From contig NZ_JAIEZV010000002.1 of the NCBI RefSeq assembly GCF_019599545.1, positions 620,001-684,000 of the forward strand: DNA of 64,000 nt. The letters run 5' to 3'. The notes under the pieces were generated by a model. That model was not told the DNA's origin, made no database searches, and worked only from the letters and a program-made list of their open reading frames with translations. The position numbers and the translations under genes were made by a program. Positions 24,601 through 33,270 of the stretch are shown piece after piece. Position 1 is the stretch's first letter. Each line of letters begins with the position of its first letter. The stretch comes from Halobacillus sp. Nhm2S1. Lineage in GTDB: Bacteria > Bacillota > Bacilli > Bacillales > Halobacillaceae.

Positions 24601-25500
24601 ATGCATATTCGTGAATTGGAAGTCAAAGAGTTACATACCGTTGCCGAATGGCTGTTTAAAGTGAACGAACAAGATCACCATTACGTGGCCTGGATGGCTT
24701 CTGAACAAAATGAGATCTTTGAACAGATCTGGACATTAACTCAGTTCAAAGAACCTCTTGCCTATGTCGCCTGGGAAGGAGAAGAGATCATCGGTTTCCT
24801 CGGGATCCTTCCTTTTTTTGAACAAAAATTATGCCGCTTACTCGGACCTTTCGCTATCAAGGATCAAGAGGAAGTCATCGAACGTTTATGGGACAAAGCT
24901 TCTTTAACGGCGCAGCTGCACTTTGATGTCGTGAAGGTGGCCTGTTTTGCTGCAAATGGAGCACTCGTTTCCTTTTCAGAGAGACATCAGTTTCAAATGT
25001 ACAATGTGGAACGGACGTTAGCTGTTCATAAATCTTCCTATGAAGCCAATGAAACCAAAAACACGTCCATTGTCGGGCTAAGTCAGGAAGATTATGAAGT
25101 TTTGGATGACCTCCATCCTTCAGCCGCTTATTACACGACAAAAGAAATGATGCATTTATCCAGAGAGGAGGGTAATTACCTTTGGGGTTACCAAGAGAAC
25201 GGAGAGATCATTGGATACATTTACTTCGAAACCATTATCCCCGGCCATGAGGGAGAAATTTGCTTTGTGAATGTATCCGCCGGTCACCGGAGCAGTGGTG
25301 TCGGTTCAGAGCTCATCCATCATGCCCTGCAGTATGCGTTCTATGCCCTTGAATTGGATGTTGTCACTCTCTCAGTAAGAACAGAGAATCAACAGGCAGA
25401 AGCCTTATATAAACAATTCGGTTTTAAGGAAATTCACACCATTTTTGCCTATCAAAAAGAAATGAAACCAGAACCGCCGCTTTCCACAACCATCCATTAA
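24601..25500 (+). CDS. GNAT family N-acetyltransferase with two GNAT-like halves
   Basis: The product has 299 residues. The N-terminal half (LEVKELHTVAEWLFKVNEQDHHYVAWMA ... GFLGILPFFEQKLCRLLGPF) looks like a degenerate GNAT fold. The C-terminal half has the acetyl-CoA signature VNVSAGHRSSGVGSELIHHALQYAF and TENQQAEALYKQFGFKEI. The ATG at 24601 follows AAAGGAGTG; the longer frame from 24547 lacks a site. It is 13 nt before the fructosamine kinase-like gene and likely co-transcribed. Substrate unknown. Confidence 0.85.
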   Translation: MHIRELEVKELHTVAEWLFKVNEQDHHYVAWMASEQNEIFEQIWTLTQFKEPLAYVAWEGEEIIGFLGILPFFEQKLCRLLGPFAIKDQEEVIERLWDKASLTAQLHFDVVKVACFAANGALVSFSERHQFQMYNVERTLAVHKSSYEANETKNTSIVGLSQEDYEVLDDLHPSAAYYTTKEMMHLSREEGNYLWGYQENGEIIGYIYFETIIPGHEGEICFVNVSAGHRSSGVGSELIHHALQYAFYALELDVVTLSVRTENQQAEALYKQFGFKEIHTIFAYQKEMKPEPPLSTTIH

Positions 25501-25513
25501 AAGGAGGGATTCC

Positions 25514-26380
25514 ATGGAGCTTTTTATTCGTAAAACACTAGAAAAAGTCAACGACACCTCAACCGTACATTCCATTAAACCTGTGAGCGGAGGAGATATC
25601 AATCAGTCTTTTTATGTAGAAACAGATCATCGTCCTTATTTTATTAAAATCAACGAAAAAGTGGCGAGGCACTTTTTCCAGGCGGAAGCCGAGGGATTAC
25701 GTCTGATCAAAGAAACAGGTGCGATCCGAGTTCCTGAAGTCTTCCATTATGATTGCCCTGATGGTGATGAAAAAGCCGCTCTTGTCATGGAATGGATCGA
25801 AAGAGGTTCTCCCGATGCTTCCCCCTCCCTCGGAAAGAGCTTGGCTCACATGCATCAGCATACCTTAGAAAAGTACGGGTACGGAAAACCGACGTTCGTA
25901 GGTGAACTGAATCAACAAAATGAGTGGTGCTCAACTTGGACAGAGTACTACCGCCGTTATCGTTTAGGTGGACAGTTGGAAACAGGAGTGGCCAAAGGGA
26001 CAATTTCAGGACGTCGCGAAGAAAGGTTGAACAGGCTGATGGACCTGGTCGAAGAGATGATTCCAGAAAAACCAAAAGCCTCCCTTCTGCATGGTGATTT
26101 ATGGGGCGGGAATTGGATGACCTCTCGTGAGGGAGATCCTGTTTTAATCGACCCATCTATCCTGTACGGAGACCATGCGTTTGAGCTTGCCTTCACCGAG
26201 CTGTTCGGTGGGTTCCCATCCAACTTTTTAGATCAGTACAACGCGTATTTCGAGCTTCCTGATGATTATCAAGATACCAAACCCATCTATCAGCTTTTCT
26301 ACTTACTCGTCCACCTCAATATCTTTGGAGAGATGTATGGATCACAGGTAGACCGAATCTTAAAAACCTATGTCGGCTGA
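25514..26380 (+). CDS. Fructosamine/ketosamine-3-kinase family protein
   Basis: A 288-residue kinase-like protein of the fructosamine kinase family (phosphorylates ketoamines on glycated amines so that they break down). Signature residues: SGGDINQSFYV (nucleotide loop), KINEK lysine, catalytic loop LLHGDLWGGNWM, and metal-binding DPSILYGDHAFELAF. AAAGGAGGG lies before the ATG. Coupled with the upstream GNAT gene and convergent with the TudS-like gene (1 bp apart). Confidence 0.9.
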   Translation: MELFIRKTLEKVNDTSTVHSIKPVSGGDINQSFYVETDHRPYFIKINEKVARHFFQAEAEGLRLIKETGAIRVPEVFHYDCPDGDEKAALVMEWIERGSPDASPSLGKSLAHMHQHTLEKYGYGKPTFVGELNQQNEWCSTWTEYYRRYRLGGQLETGVAKGTISGRREERLNRLMDLVEEMIPEKPKASLLHGDLWGGNWMTSREGDPVLIDPSILYGDHAFELAFTELFGGFPSNFLDQYNAYFELPDDYQDTKPIYQLFYLLVHLNIFGEMYGSQVDRILKTYVG

Positions 26381-26381
26381 T

Positions 26382-27350
26382 TCAGGAATAGGCCCTCCCC
26401 TTCCCTGAGTCGGAAATTTCCACAAGCTCTAGCGGATAAGGTTCAAAATAGGTCTGCTGACTAAGGTACTCACTTTGGAAACGGGCAACCCAACAATTTA
26501 ACACACTCAACACAGCACTTAAGGGAACTTTCTCTTCTTTGTATTGTTCCAAGAGGCTTTGGAAGTTTTCTTTCTCCTCTTTAGACAATTCTTTTTTAAA
26601 GTACCCTGCAATATGCTGACAAACATTCACATGAGCAGTCGGTTTTGCAGGTCTCTCCAACAGCTGATGGAGCAATGGCTCATAATTTTCTATGACATGT
26701 TCATAATCAAGGTGATCATGGTTCGCGACTGTTTGTCCCAGTTTTTTTAGCGTACCTGGGTGATAAGCCATGAATAGATATTTGTTGCGGGCATGGAATT
26801 GTTGCAGCCCGTTCATGCCCGCTTCCTTCTTCACCTCACGGAAGTCAGCTAAAGTAAACAACTTCGTCAAAAAGTGATGTCTCAATGTGAAGTTCTTTAA
26901 TCTGCCTTCTTCTTCGATGGCCAGCCCCCCATGACGATGAAGGATTTCTTGGGCAAAAAGACCTGAAGTCTTCCCCACCACTTGGGAGTTCCCTTCACTA
27001 TGATAAACTTTTACGTCATGCATGCCGCACGTGGGTGAGCGGTTCTTCAATAAAAAACCATCCACATCGTCTAAATGGTCAAGAAATCCTTTAGAGAACT
27101 CTCTCATTGTATCCGTAAGGTTCTCCCCTGTCTTTGGTTGGACGAGTTGTTCTTCTTCCCCATCCACAATACGAATGACATCACGTGGGACACCAAGCCC
27201 GATTTCAACCTCAGGACATACGGGTATGAATTCCACATGGGACTGCATACGCTGCACGGCTTTATCTGGAATTACAGCCCCATTATAGCGGACTTCTGCA
27301 AATTCAAGACAACGACTGACAACGACTTTCGGTGTAGGGAAATGCCGCAT
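26382..27350 (-). CDS. DUF523 (TudS-like) - DUF1722 fusion protein
   Basis: The 322-residue protein combines an N-terminal DUF523 domain (about 1-150; VSRCLEFAEVRYNG with Cys, FIPVCPEVEIGLGVPR, and FLLKNRSPTCGMHDVKVY), and a C-terminal DUF1722/YbgA domain (about 165-310; LFTLADFREVKKE, FHARNKYLFMAYHP, YKEEKVPLSAVLSVLNCW). Its three Cys match those that hold the [4Fe-4S] cluster in 2-thiouracil desulfurase (TudS), so desulfuration of thiolated bases is a reasonable inference. The DUF1722 half has no known function. Confidence 0.9.
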   Translation of the reverse strand: MRHFPTPKVVVSRCLEFAEVRYNGAVIPDKAVQRMQSHVEFIPVCPEVEIGLGVPRDVIRIVDGEEEQLVQPKTGENLTDTMREFSKGFLDHLDDVDGFLLKNRSPTCGMHDVKVYHSEGNSQVVGKTSGLFAQEILHRHGGLAIEEEGRLKNFTLRHHFLTKLFTLADFREVKKEAGMNGLQQFHARNKYLFMAYHPGTLKKLGQTVANHDHLDYEHVIENYEPLLHQLLERPAKPTAHVNVCQHIAGYFKKELSKEEKENFQSLLEQYKEEKVPLSAVLSVLNCWVARFQSEYLSQQTYFEPYPLELVEISDSGKGRAYS

Positions 27351-27546
27351 TTCTTTCTCCCCTTTCTGACAAATACAAGTACTAGCAAACGTTCCTCAAT
27401 TTCTACTTTCATAAACACCATTCGCTGATCATCTACAAATTTCCTATTGGTTTTTGAAGGAAAACGTAATAGAATAAATAGTGTTGCATAATTATTCTCA
27501 AGCATTTATAAATAAAAAAATCAGACAACGTCAGGAGAGATTTTGG

Positions 27547-28899
27547 ATGAGAGCGAAAGACTTCAAAGCATCATCACACTTAAAGTTCATAATTCCATCC
27601 TTGATCGGAATATTCCTATTCATGTTTCCGATCTTCGGGGATGACGGGGCCGTAACCATTCCAATTGCAATTCTTGCTGGTTGGGTGGAAACGTGGCTTG
27701 CCGACTATTTATCCTTGATCATGACGATCATTATTTCCATTACAGCCATTGGGACTGTCATAGCAAAAGCGGCTGGCAAAGAAGCTCTGAATGGATCACC
27801 ATTTTTCCAGTCTCTATTTATTGTTCCACGGGTATGGGTGGTTACTCGCCTATTAGGTATGATTTTTGCCATTATGGTTTACTTCCAAATCGGACCTGAA
27901 GCGATCACAAGTCCAAACACAGGTGGCTTGCTTCTTGATTCCCTACTGCATGTTCTCTTTGCCGTTTTTCTATTTGCTGGACTGTTTTTACCACTGCTTT
28001 TGAACTACGGACTACTTGAACTGTTCGGGGTCATTTTAACCAAAATCATGCGTCCCCTTTTCCGATTGCCGGGACGTTCTTCCATCGATTCCTTAGCCTC
28101 CTGGTTAGGAGATGGAACCATTGGTGTCCTTCTTACAAGTAAACAATACGAAGAAGGTTATTATACGAAGCGGGAAGCGGCTGTCATCGGGACAACCTTC
28201 TCCGTCGTATCCATCACCTTCAGCCTTGTAGTCATTCAAGAGGTCGGTCTTGGCGATATGTTCGGTCAGTTTTACTTGACTGTAGCGATCGCAGGCTTCA
28301 TCGCCGCTTTGATTATGCCGAGAATCCCACCTCTTTCTAGAAAAGCAGATACGTATGTAACGGAAGAACCAAGCGATCAAAAAGAAGAAGTACCAGAACA
28401 TCACAACTTGATTACCTATGGTTATACAAAAGCCGTAGAACGAGGCAGCAAGGCAAGGGGAATTGGGAACTTTCTGAAGCAAGGAAGCCAGAACATCCTG
28501 GATATGTGGATGGGAGTAGCCCCAATTGTTATGGCGCTGGGTACCATTGCGCTCGTGATTGCCGAATTCACTCCATTTTTCACATGGATCGGCATGCCGT
28601 TTATTCCACTACTTGAGCTGATGCAGGTTCCTTATGCACAGGAAGCTTCCGAAACCATCCTTGTTGGTTTCGCCGATATGTTCCTCCCTGCGATCATCGG
28701 CTCCTCTATCGAAAGTGAAATGACCCGTTTTATCATTGCATCTCTATCTGTCACGCAATTGATCTATATGTCTGAAGTTGGTGGTCTATTGCTGGGCTCT
28801 AAAGTTCCGGTTAATATTAAGGACCTATTCATCATCTTCCTTCTAAGAACAATCATTACACTGCCGATTATCACTCTAATCGCACATCTATTATTCTAA
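27547..28899 (+). CDS. YjiH family membrane protein (nucleoside recognition/Gate domain)
   Basis: A 450-residue polytopic protein with about ten helices. The Gate domain is split: the N-terminal part (RSSIDSLASWLGDGTIGVLLTSKQYEEGYYTKREAAVIGTTFSVVSI) resembles the Gate signature of SpoIIIAE/SpmA-like proteins, and a hydrophilic loop (about 285-330) separates the halves. Probably a transporter of unknown substrate. The ATG at 27547 follows GGAGAG at 9 nt; an upstream in-frame start (27481) is unsupported. Monocistronic with its own terminator. Confidence 0.87.
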   Translation: MRAKDFKASSHLKFIIPSLIGIFLFMFPIFGDDGAVTIPIAILAGWVETWLADYLSLIMTIIISITAIGTVIAKAAGKEALNGSPFFQSLFIVPRVWVVTRLLGMIFAIMVYFQIGPEAITSPNTGGLLLDSLLHVLFAVFLFAGLFLPLLLNYGLLELFGVILTKIMRPLFRLPGRSSIDSLASWLGDGTIGVLLTSKQYEEGYYTKREAAVIGTTFSVVSITFSLVVIQEVGLGDMFGQFYLTVAIAGFIAALIMPRIPPLSRKADTYVTEEPSDQKEEVPEHHNLITYGYTKAVERGSKARGIGNFLKQGSQNILDMWMGVAPIVMALGTIALVIAEFTPFFTWIGMPFIPLLELMQVPYAQEASETILVGFADMFLPAIIGSSIESEMTRFIIASLSVTQLIYMSEVGGLLLGSKVPVNIKDLFIIFLLRTIITLPIITLIAHLLF

Positions 28900-28902
28900 A
28901 GA

Positions 28903-28938
28903 AAAAGCACTTCCTCCAACGAGGAAGTGCTTTTTTAT
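28903..28938 (+). terminator. Terminator of the yjiH-like gene
   Basis: AAAAGCACTTCCTC (28903-28916) / GAGGAAGTGCTTTT (28921-28934), CAAC loop, T-run after it. Confidence 0.93.
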
Positions 28939-28980
28939 ATCCCCCACAAAATCTCCATTCCTTGAAGTAAACGGCAGGTT

Positions 28981-29135
28981 TGTGGAAGACTCAGTTTCGA
29001 GACTTTTATTGAGCGGACGGGGGCTACGGGGAATAGCTCGCCACTCCCCCACAGGAAAGCGAGTGGCTTCCCAAACACCCCTGACTTTTAACTCGGCAAA
29101 CGGACCCCGGTTATCTCAAAACTGAGTCTTCCACA
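28981..29135. repeat. Intergenic repeat family, copy C (best terminal inverted repeats)
   Basis: The ends are 22-bp inverted repeats with one mismatch: TGTGGAAGACTCAGTTTC+GAGA at 28981-29002 and the complementary TCTCAAAACTGAGTCTTCC+ACA at 29114-29135. The interior has GCGGACGGGGGCTACGGGG, CTCGCCACTCCCCCACAGGA and AAAGCGAGTGG segments that fold on themselves. Flanks show ATCCC / GGGAT-like remnants. It has no reading frame. Confidence 0.88.
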
Positions 29136-29152
29136 ATTGGGATCCTATATGG

Positions 29153-29192
29153 AAAAAAACCGCTAAGCTTTTAGGGGCTTAGCGGTTTTTTA
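29153..29192. terminator. Bidirectional terminator beside copy C, for the PfpI-family gene
   Basis: ACCGCTAAGC (29159-29168) / GCTTAGCGGT (29177-29186) with A-run left and T-run right. Confidence 0.88.
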
Positions 29193-29844
29193 GGAGTTCC
29201 AGCATTTTCTGTGCGGTTGAGAGGCTAGACTGTGGGTTTTGTCCGGTGACGAAGGGATCGTCACTGACGACGTGATCAGAGTAGGCTTCACCAGAATCAA
29301 ACTCTGCCCCAGCTTCCTTCAAACGATCCTCAAGCATAAAGGGGACAACCGAATCGAGCCCTGTATCTTTTTCTTCCTCATTCGTAAAGCCGGTGATTTT
29401 TTTCCCTTCCACAAGCGGCTGGCCATTATGGTCTTCCACACCTACAAAGCCAGCCGGACCGTGACATACGGAACCAATGACTTTTCCTTCTGTTAAGAAG
29501 TGTCGGAGTAATTCTTCAAGCTCATCATTTTCCGGAAAGTCGACCATCGTCCCGTGTCCTCCGCATAGAAAGATTCCAGCAAATTCTGTTGGGTCTACTT
29601 CCGCTAGAGGAACTGTCTTATTGATTGGTTCCATGACGCCATCCCAAACCTTTGGCAGTCTATTGCTGTAGCTGTTCGGATCGATGGGAGGACGCCCTCC
29701 TTTGGGGCTGGCTGCTACGACTTCATACCCCGCTTCCTGAATTTCCGTTGCAGGCTCCACAAATTCCTGCAGCCATAGTCCTGTTTCATGTTTTCCGCCC
29801 AATTGGTCCGCATTCGTCACAATCATTAATATCTTTTGATCCAT
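29179..29844 (-). CDS. Type 1 glutamine amidotransferase-like (DJ-1/PfpI) protein, chaperone Hsp31-like
   Basis: A 221-residue DJ-1/PfpI superfamily member. The nucleophile elbow GSVCHGPAGF holds the catalytic Cys and His; the FLCGGHGTMVDFPEN segment and the partner Glu region GLWLQEFVEP are typical of Hsp31/YraA-like proteins that act as glyoxalase III or deglycase. The ATG at 29844 has GGAGG at 9 nt; an in-frame TTG at 29853 overlaps that site. Substrate cannot be read from sequence. Confidence 0.88.
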   Translation of the reverse strand: MDQKILMIVTNADQLGGKHETGLWLQEFVEPATEIQEAGYEVVAASPKGGRPPIDPNSYSNRLPKVWDGVMEPINKTVPLAEVDPTEFAGIFLCGGHGTMVDFPENDELEELLRHFLTEGKVIGSVCHGPAGFVGVEDHNGQPLVEGKKITGFTNEEEKDTGLDSVVPFMLEDRLKEAGAEFDSGEAYSDHVVSDDPFVTGQNPQSSLSTAQKMLELLKNR

Positions 29845-29901
29845 GATCAGCAACCTCCTTGTACATATCCCTCCTATTATTTACAACTGAAGTCATTTCA
29901 A

Positions 29902-30711
29902 TCACAATACTTTCTTCATCCAAACCTGCTGCAATTGCGTTTCAAACCCTCCTTGCTTCAACACTTCATAGGCTGGGTTACTTTCAGGTATATTAAAAGC
30001 AGTGATGATCGCATCGGGATAGCTTGAACGAAGCGTTTTCAGGCATTCTTCCCCCTTGTTTTTAGACTGCATCTGAAATAATGTGATCTTCCCACTATCA
30101 TTCCGAGTGAAAATCAGACCACCAAGGGTTGCCACACCATCCGTGACTTTGTAAAACTCCTTTCCCTCTATGGAAAAGGGTTGATTCTGCCATGGATATT
30201 CCCCTTTGGTTATTTGTTCATTCCAGATACGTTCATCGATGGATTCCAAATGGCTCAGGGTTTCTCCAATGTTTCCTGCCGGGGATCTCATGATATGTAA
30301 ATGATCCACGACCTTATATCCGTAAGTTTCATATAAAGCGATAGCAGATTGATTATCTGATATCGCTTCTAGTGTGGCTAGAGAGGCGTTTTCTTTTTCA
30401 TACATAGACAAAGAGGAGTGAACCAGCAAGCGTCCCACTCCTCTTTTACGATACGAAGGATGTACAGCTGTCCCTCCGTTGTATGCGGTTTTTGTTCCAA
30501 CGATTTCTTGAATCCCATTTAGAACGATTCCTACAGGTTGATCCCCATCGTACACGATGAATGAATAAGCAGGAGACAATCGTTTAGAACTCATCATTTT
30601 TAAAAATCCATCCAAATCCATTTGAATTTGGACCGAATAATCTTGAAACCCCTCATTCCATGATGTAAGGGCATCTTCAAACGAACAATCCTTCATTGAC
30701 ATGACTTTCAC
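29902..30711 (-). CDS. GNAT family N-acetyltransferase
   Basis: The 269-residue protein has a GNAT domain in its first 150 residues (NGGTAVHPSYRKRGVGRLLVHSSLSM and ISDNQSAIALYETYGYKVVDH) and a C-terminal half (about 155-265) that looks like a second degenerate GNAT fold. GTG start at 30711 with GGAGGGG at 7 nt. Substrate unknown. It is divergent from nothing nearby; the acyltransferase gene ends 60 bp upstream, same strand. Confidence 0.86.
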   Translation of the reverse strand: MKVMSMKDCSFEDALTSWNEGFQDYSVQIQMDLDGFLKMMSSKRLSPAYSFIVYDGDQPVGIVLNGIQEIVGTKTAYNGGTAVHPSYRKRGVGRLLVHSSLSMYEKENASLATLEAISDNQSAIALYETYGYKVVDHLHIMRSPAGNIGETLSHLESIDERIWNEQITKGEYPWQNQPFSIEGKEFYKVTDGVATLGGLIFTRNDSGKITLFQMQSKNKGEECLKTLRSSYPDAIITAFNIPESNPAYEVLKQGGFETQLQQVWMKKVL

Positions 30712-30770
30712 CAGGATTCCCCTCCTTTTATTTCTACTTAAACATTCTCTGAAAAGGAGGGAATCCCTTC

Positions 30771-31784
30771 TTAGGACTGAAAGGAATCTTTATGATTGAT
30801 CCGGTGCCACCATTTCCTCAAGAGCTGTATGCGCCCCTCTATAAATGGCTGCGTCAGAGTGCGGATGATTCCGCTCGACAAAACATACACAATCGCTGCA
30901 GCTACAATTGCAAGACCTAAGACATCAAACACATGGTCAACTTTAAACCAATCGGCCTGACGGAAAAATTGAATGAAGAACCCGTGCAGCAAGTAAACAT
31001 ATAACGTCCTTCCGCCCAGGTAAGTGAGACGGTATTGGGTGTTCGGAATCCAAGCAAGGACACTGATGGTCATAACGGCGGCAAGAACATAAACACCTAA
31101 GCGGAACACGCCTCCCATTTCGGGGCTTCCCAGTACTTCATACGATTTAGAGCCCAGGAGCCAGCCTGAGCTGAATTCCGGAAATAGTGCGATGACGGAA
31201 GCAACGATGCCCATCACCACAAGGCTTACTTCTCTTACTCGACGAGTTCTCCATTTGTGGACGTGTTCCTTTGTCAACCAATACCCCACTAGGAAAAACG
31301 GGAAGAAAACGAACGTCCGGGACAAGCTGAAATGATGACCGATGTCACTGAAGTACCCAACGAGCACACCAATTTGCACAGCAATGGCCACTCCTAGGAA
31401 TGGAGGGATCTTTTTGAACCAATACAGCAGGATGTGCCAGCAGAACAAACTGAACAGGAACCATAGAGACCAGTGAGGATAGAAAATCCCGCTCAAGGTC
31501 GCTCCTTTTCCAATGAAGAAATAGTATCCCGTGTAAACAAGTTGGAAAATAAGATAAGGCAAGATCAATTTTTTCGCTAATTGTAAGATGTAGTCTTTCT
31601 CTCCTGACCCTTTTGCAAAGAACCCGGCGAGAAAGATGAATGCAGGCATGTGGAACGTATAAATCCAAGTATATAATGTGTACATCGGCCTTGATCCGTC
31701 TGTAAACGGCTGAATGATATGACCAAAGACGACGAGAAAAATAAGAACGAGTTTGGCATTATCAAAAAAGGCATCACGTTTCAT
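30771..31784 (-). CDS. Acyltransferase family 3 membrane protein
   Basis: A 337-residue integral membrane acyltransferase with about ten helices. The conserved His lies in FDNAKLVLIFLVVFGHIIQPF (residue 22). Other family features are YTWIYTFHMPAFIFLAGFFAKGSG and the Arg-containing LTYLGGRTLYVYLLHGFFIQ. Such enzymes O-acylate cell-surface carbohydrates. There is no C-terminal SGNH domain, and the acceptor is unknown. No glycan cluster is nearby. Confidence 0.87.
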   Translation of the reverse strand: MKRDAFFDNAKLVLIFLVVFGHIIQPFTDGSRPMYTLYTWIYTFHMPAFIFLAGFFAKGSGEKDYILQLAKKLILPYLIFQLVYTGYYFFIGKGATLSGIFYPHWSLWFLFSLFCWHILLYWFKKIPPFLGVAIAVQIGVLVGYFSDIGHHFSLSRTFVFFPFFLVGYWLTKEHVHKWRTRRVREVSLVVMGIVASVIALFPEFSSGWLLGSKSYEVLGSPEMGGVFRLGVYVLAAVMTISVLAWIPNTQYRLTYLGGRTLYVYLLHGFFIQFFRQADWFKVDHVFDVLGLAIVAAAIVYVLSSGIIRTLTQPFIEGRIQLLRKWWHRINHKDSFQS

Positions 31785-31916
31785 GTTGTCTCACCCTTCA
31801 TTATCGATTAATCCTCTACCTCATGTTTACCACATTCCTGTACTTTTTAAGGCACTTTTATTCATTTTTAAACCATATGTAAACCAATTGTTATCTTCTG
31901 TTATGAATTGTTACGT

Positions 31917-31947
31917 CTAAAAAAGAGGCACCCTCTACGGATGCCTC
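31917..31947 (-). terminator. Terminator of ampS
   Basis: GAGGCA (31925-31930) / TGCCTC (31942-31947) with a longer imperfect stem and an A-run on the left (U-run on the minus strand). Confidence 0.78.
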
Positions 31948-31954
31948 GCTGGAA

Positions 31955-33196
31955 TCATTCGAAGTCGATCGCCCATGAACCTTTACGGAAAATCGCTTCA
32001 AATTCACCTTCTTTTGTTTCACCGTCAATATCCAGCTCCTCGGAACCCATCATGAAATCTTCATGAATCAAACTGTCATTGACCCCATGGGAATCCATTT
32101 GTTCTTTATTGAAGGATGATCCTCCACGGATATTGGTCGGGTAAGCTTTTCCTAAAGCCAGATGACAGGAAGCATTTTCATCATAAAGCGTGTTATAGAA
32201 GATGTGCCCTGATTTAGAAATTGGAGATTCATTTGGAACAAGAGCAACCTCGCCAAGACGTTTCGCTCCATCATCACTCTCAAGCAGATGTTTTAACGTC
32301 TCTTCTCCCGATTCCGCTTGATAGTCGACGACTTTTCCATTCTCGAACGTCAGCGTGAAGTTTTCGATCAGGTTGCCTCCATAATTGAGAGGTTTTGTAC
32401 TCGTCACTTTTCCTTGGACCCCTGTTTTGTGAGGCATGGTGAACACTTCTTCTGTCGGAATGTTCGGGTTGAATTCCGTCCCTTTTTCTGAAGTCGTCGA
32501 ACCGCCATGCCAAATGTGGTTCTGTACGAGCTCGATGGACAATTCTGTGCCAGGTCCCTTATAGTGAAGCTTTTTGTATTGCTTCTGATTCAGGTACTCG
32601 CGAGCCTGACGAAGCTTTTCGTTATGCTCTTCCCATGCTTGGATCGGATCTTCCTGATCAATTCGTGTAATATGGAAAATTTGTTCCCACAACTTGTCCT
32701 GCGCTTCTTCAGGGGATTGATCAGGGAACACTTTTTGAGCCCATGCCTCTTGTGGGTAGGCAATGATCGACCATGTGGTTTTATCGTTCATAATATAGTC
32801 TCTATACTGCGTGAGAGCTTCTCCACTGGCTTTATTCGCCTTAGCAATCCGCTCTGAATCGATGCCCTTGAATAAATCAGGATTAGGTCCGTAAATGGAT
32901 AAAAGCGCATAGCCGTCCTTAACCATCTCTTCCAAGCCTTCCGCTTTCCATTTAGGGAAATTCTCGAGCACTTCCATAGGGGCGTTCTTCATTTTCATGA
33001 AACTGAGCACTTCATCATTCCATTCCAAATGAACATTCTTCGCTCCTCTGCCATAAGCTTTCGCTGAGATCGTGCGGACGAGCTCTGCTGCTTCAATAGG
33101 AGCATTGATAATCAACCCTTGTCCTCTTTGTAGATTCACACCTTTTTTCAAAGCAAGATCGGCATACTTTTCTAATTGTTTTTGATGATTACTCAA
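31955..33196 (-). CDS. ampS: Aminopeptidase, M29 family (AmpS/PepS-like)
   Basis: Thermophilic-type metalloaminopeptidase of 413 residues. Metal site residues are in the segments HIFYNTLYDENASCHLALGKAY and NDSLIHEDFMMGS (His, Asp). N-terminal region YADLALKKGVNLQRGQGLIINAPIEAAELVR is typical of the family. A TTG at 33196 has GGAGGG at 7 nt and gives the family length; the in-frame ATG at 33220 would place that site inside the coding region. Cytosolic, removes N-terminal residues from peptides. Confidence 0.92.
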   Translation of the reverse strand: MSNHQKQLEKYADLALKKGVNLQRGQGLIINAPIEAAELVRTISAKAYGRGAKNVHLEWNDEVLSFMKMKNAPMEVLENFPKWKAEGLEEMVKDGYALLSIYGPNPDLFKGIDSERIAKANKASGEALTQYRDYIMNDKTTWSIIAYPQEAWAQKVFPDQSPEEAQDKLWEQIFHITRIDQEDPIQAWEEHNEKLRQAREYLNQKQYKKLHYKGPGTELSIELVQNHIWHGGSTTSEKGTEFNPNIPTEEVFTMPHKTGVQGKVTSTKPLNYGGNLIENFTLTFENGKVVDYQAESGEETLKHLLESDDGAKRLGEVALVPNESPISKSGHIFYNTLYDENASCHLALGKAYPTNIRGGSSFNKEQMDSHGVNDSLIHEDFMMGSEELDIDGETKEGEFEAIFRKGSWAIDFE

Positions 33197-33270
33197 TATC
33201 TGACCCTCCAACTTCTTCATTCTCTGTCTATTATTTCATACTATGGTTATGTTTCCTAGAACGAACGGCT

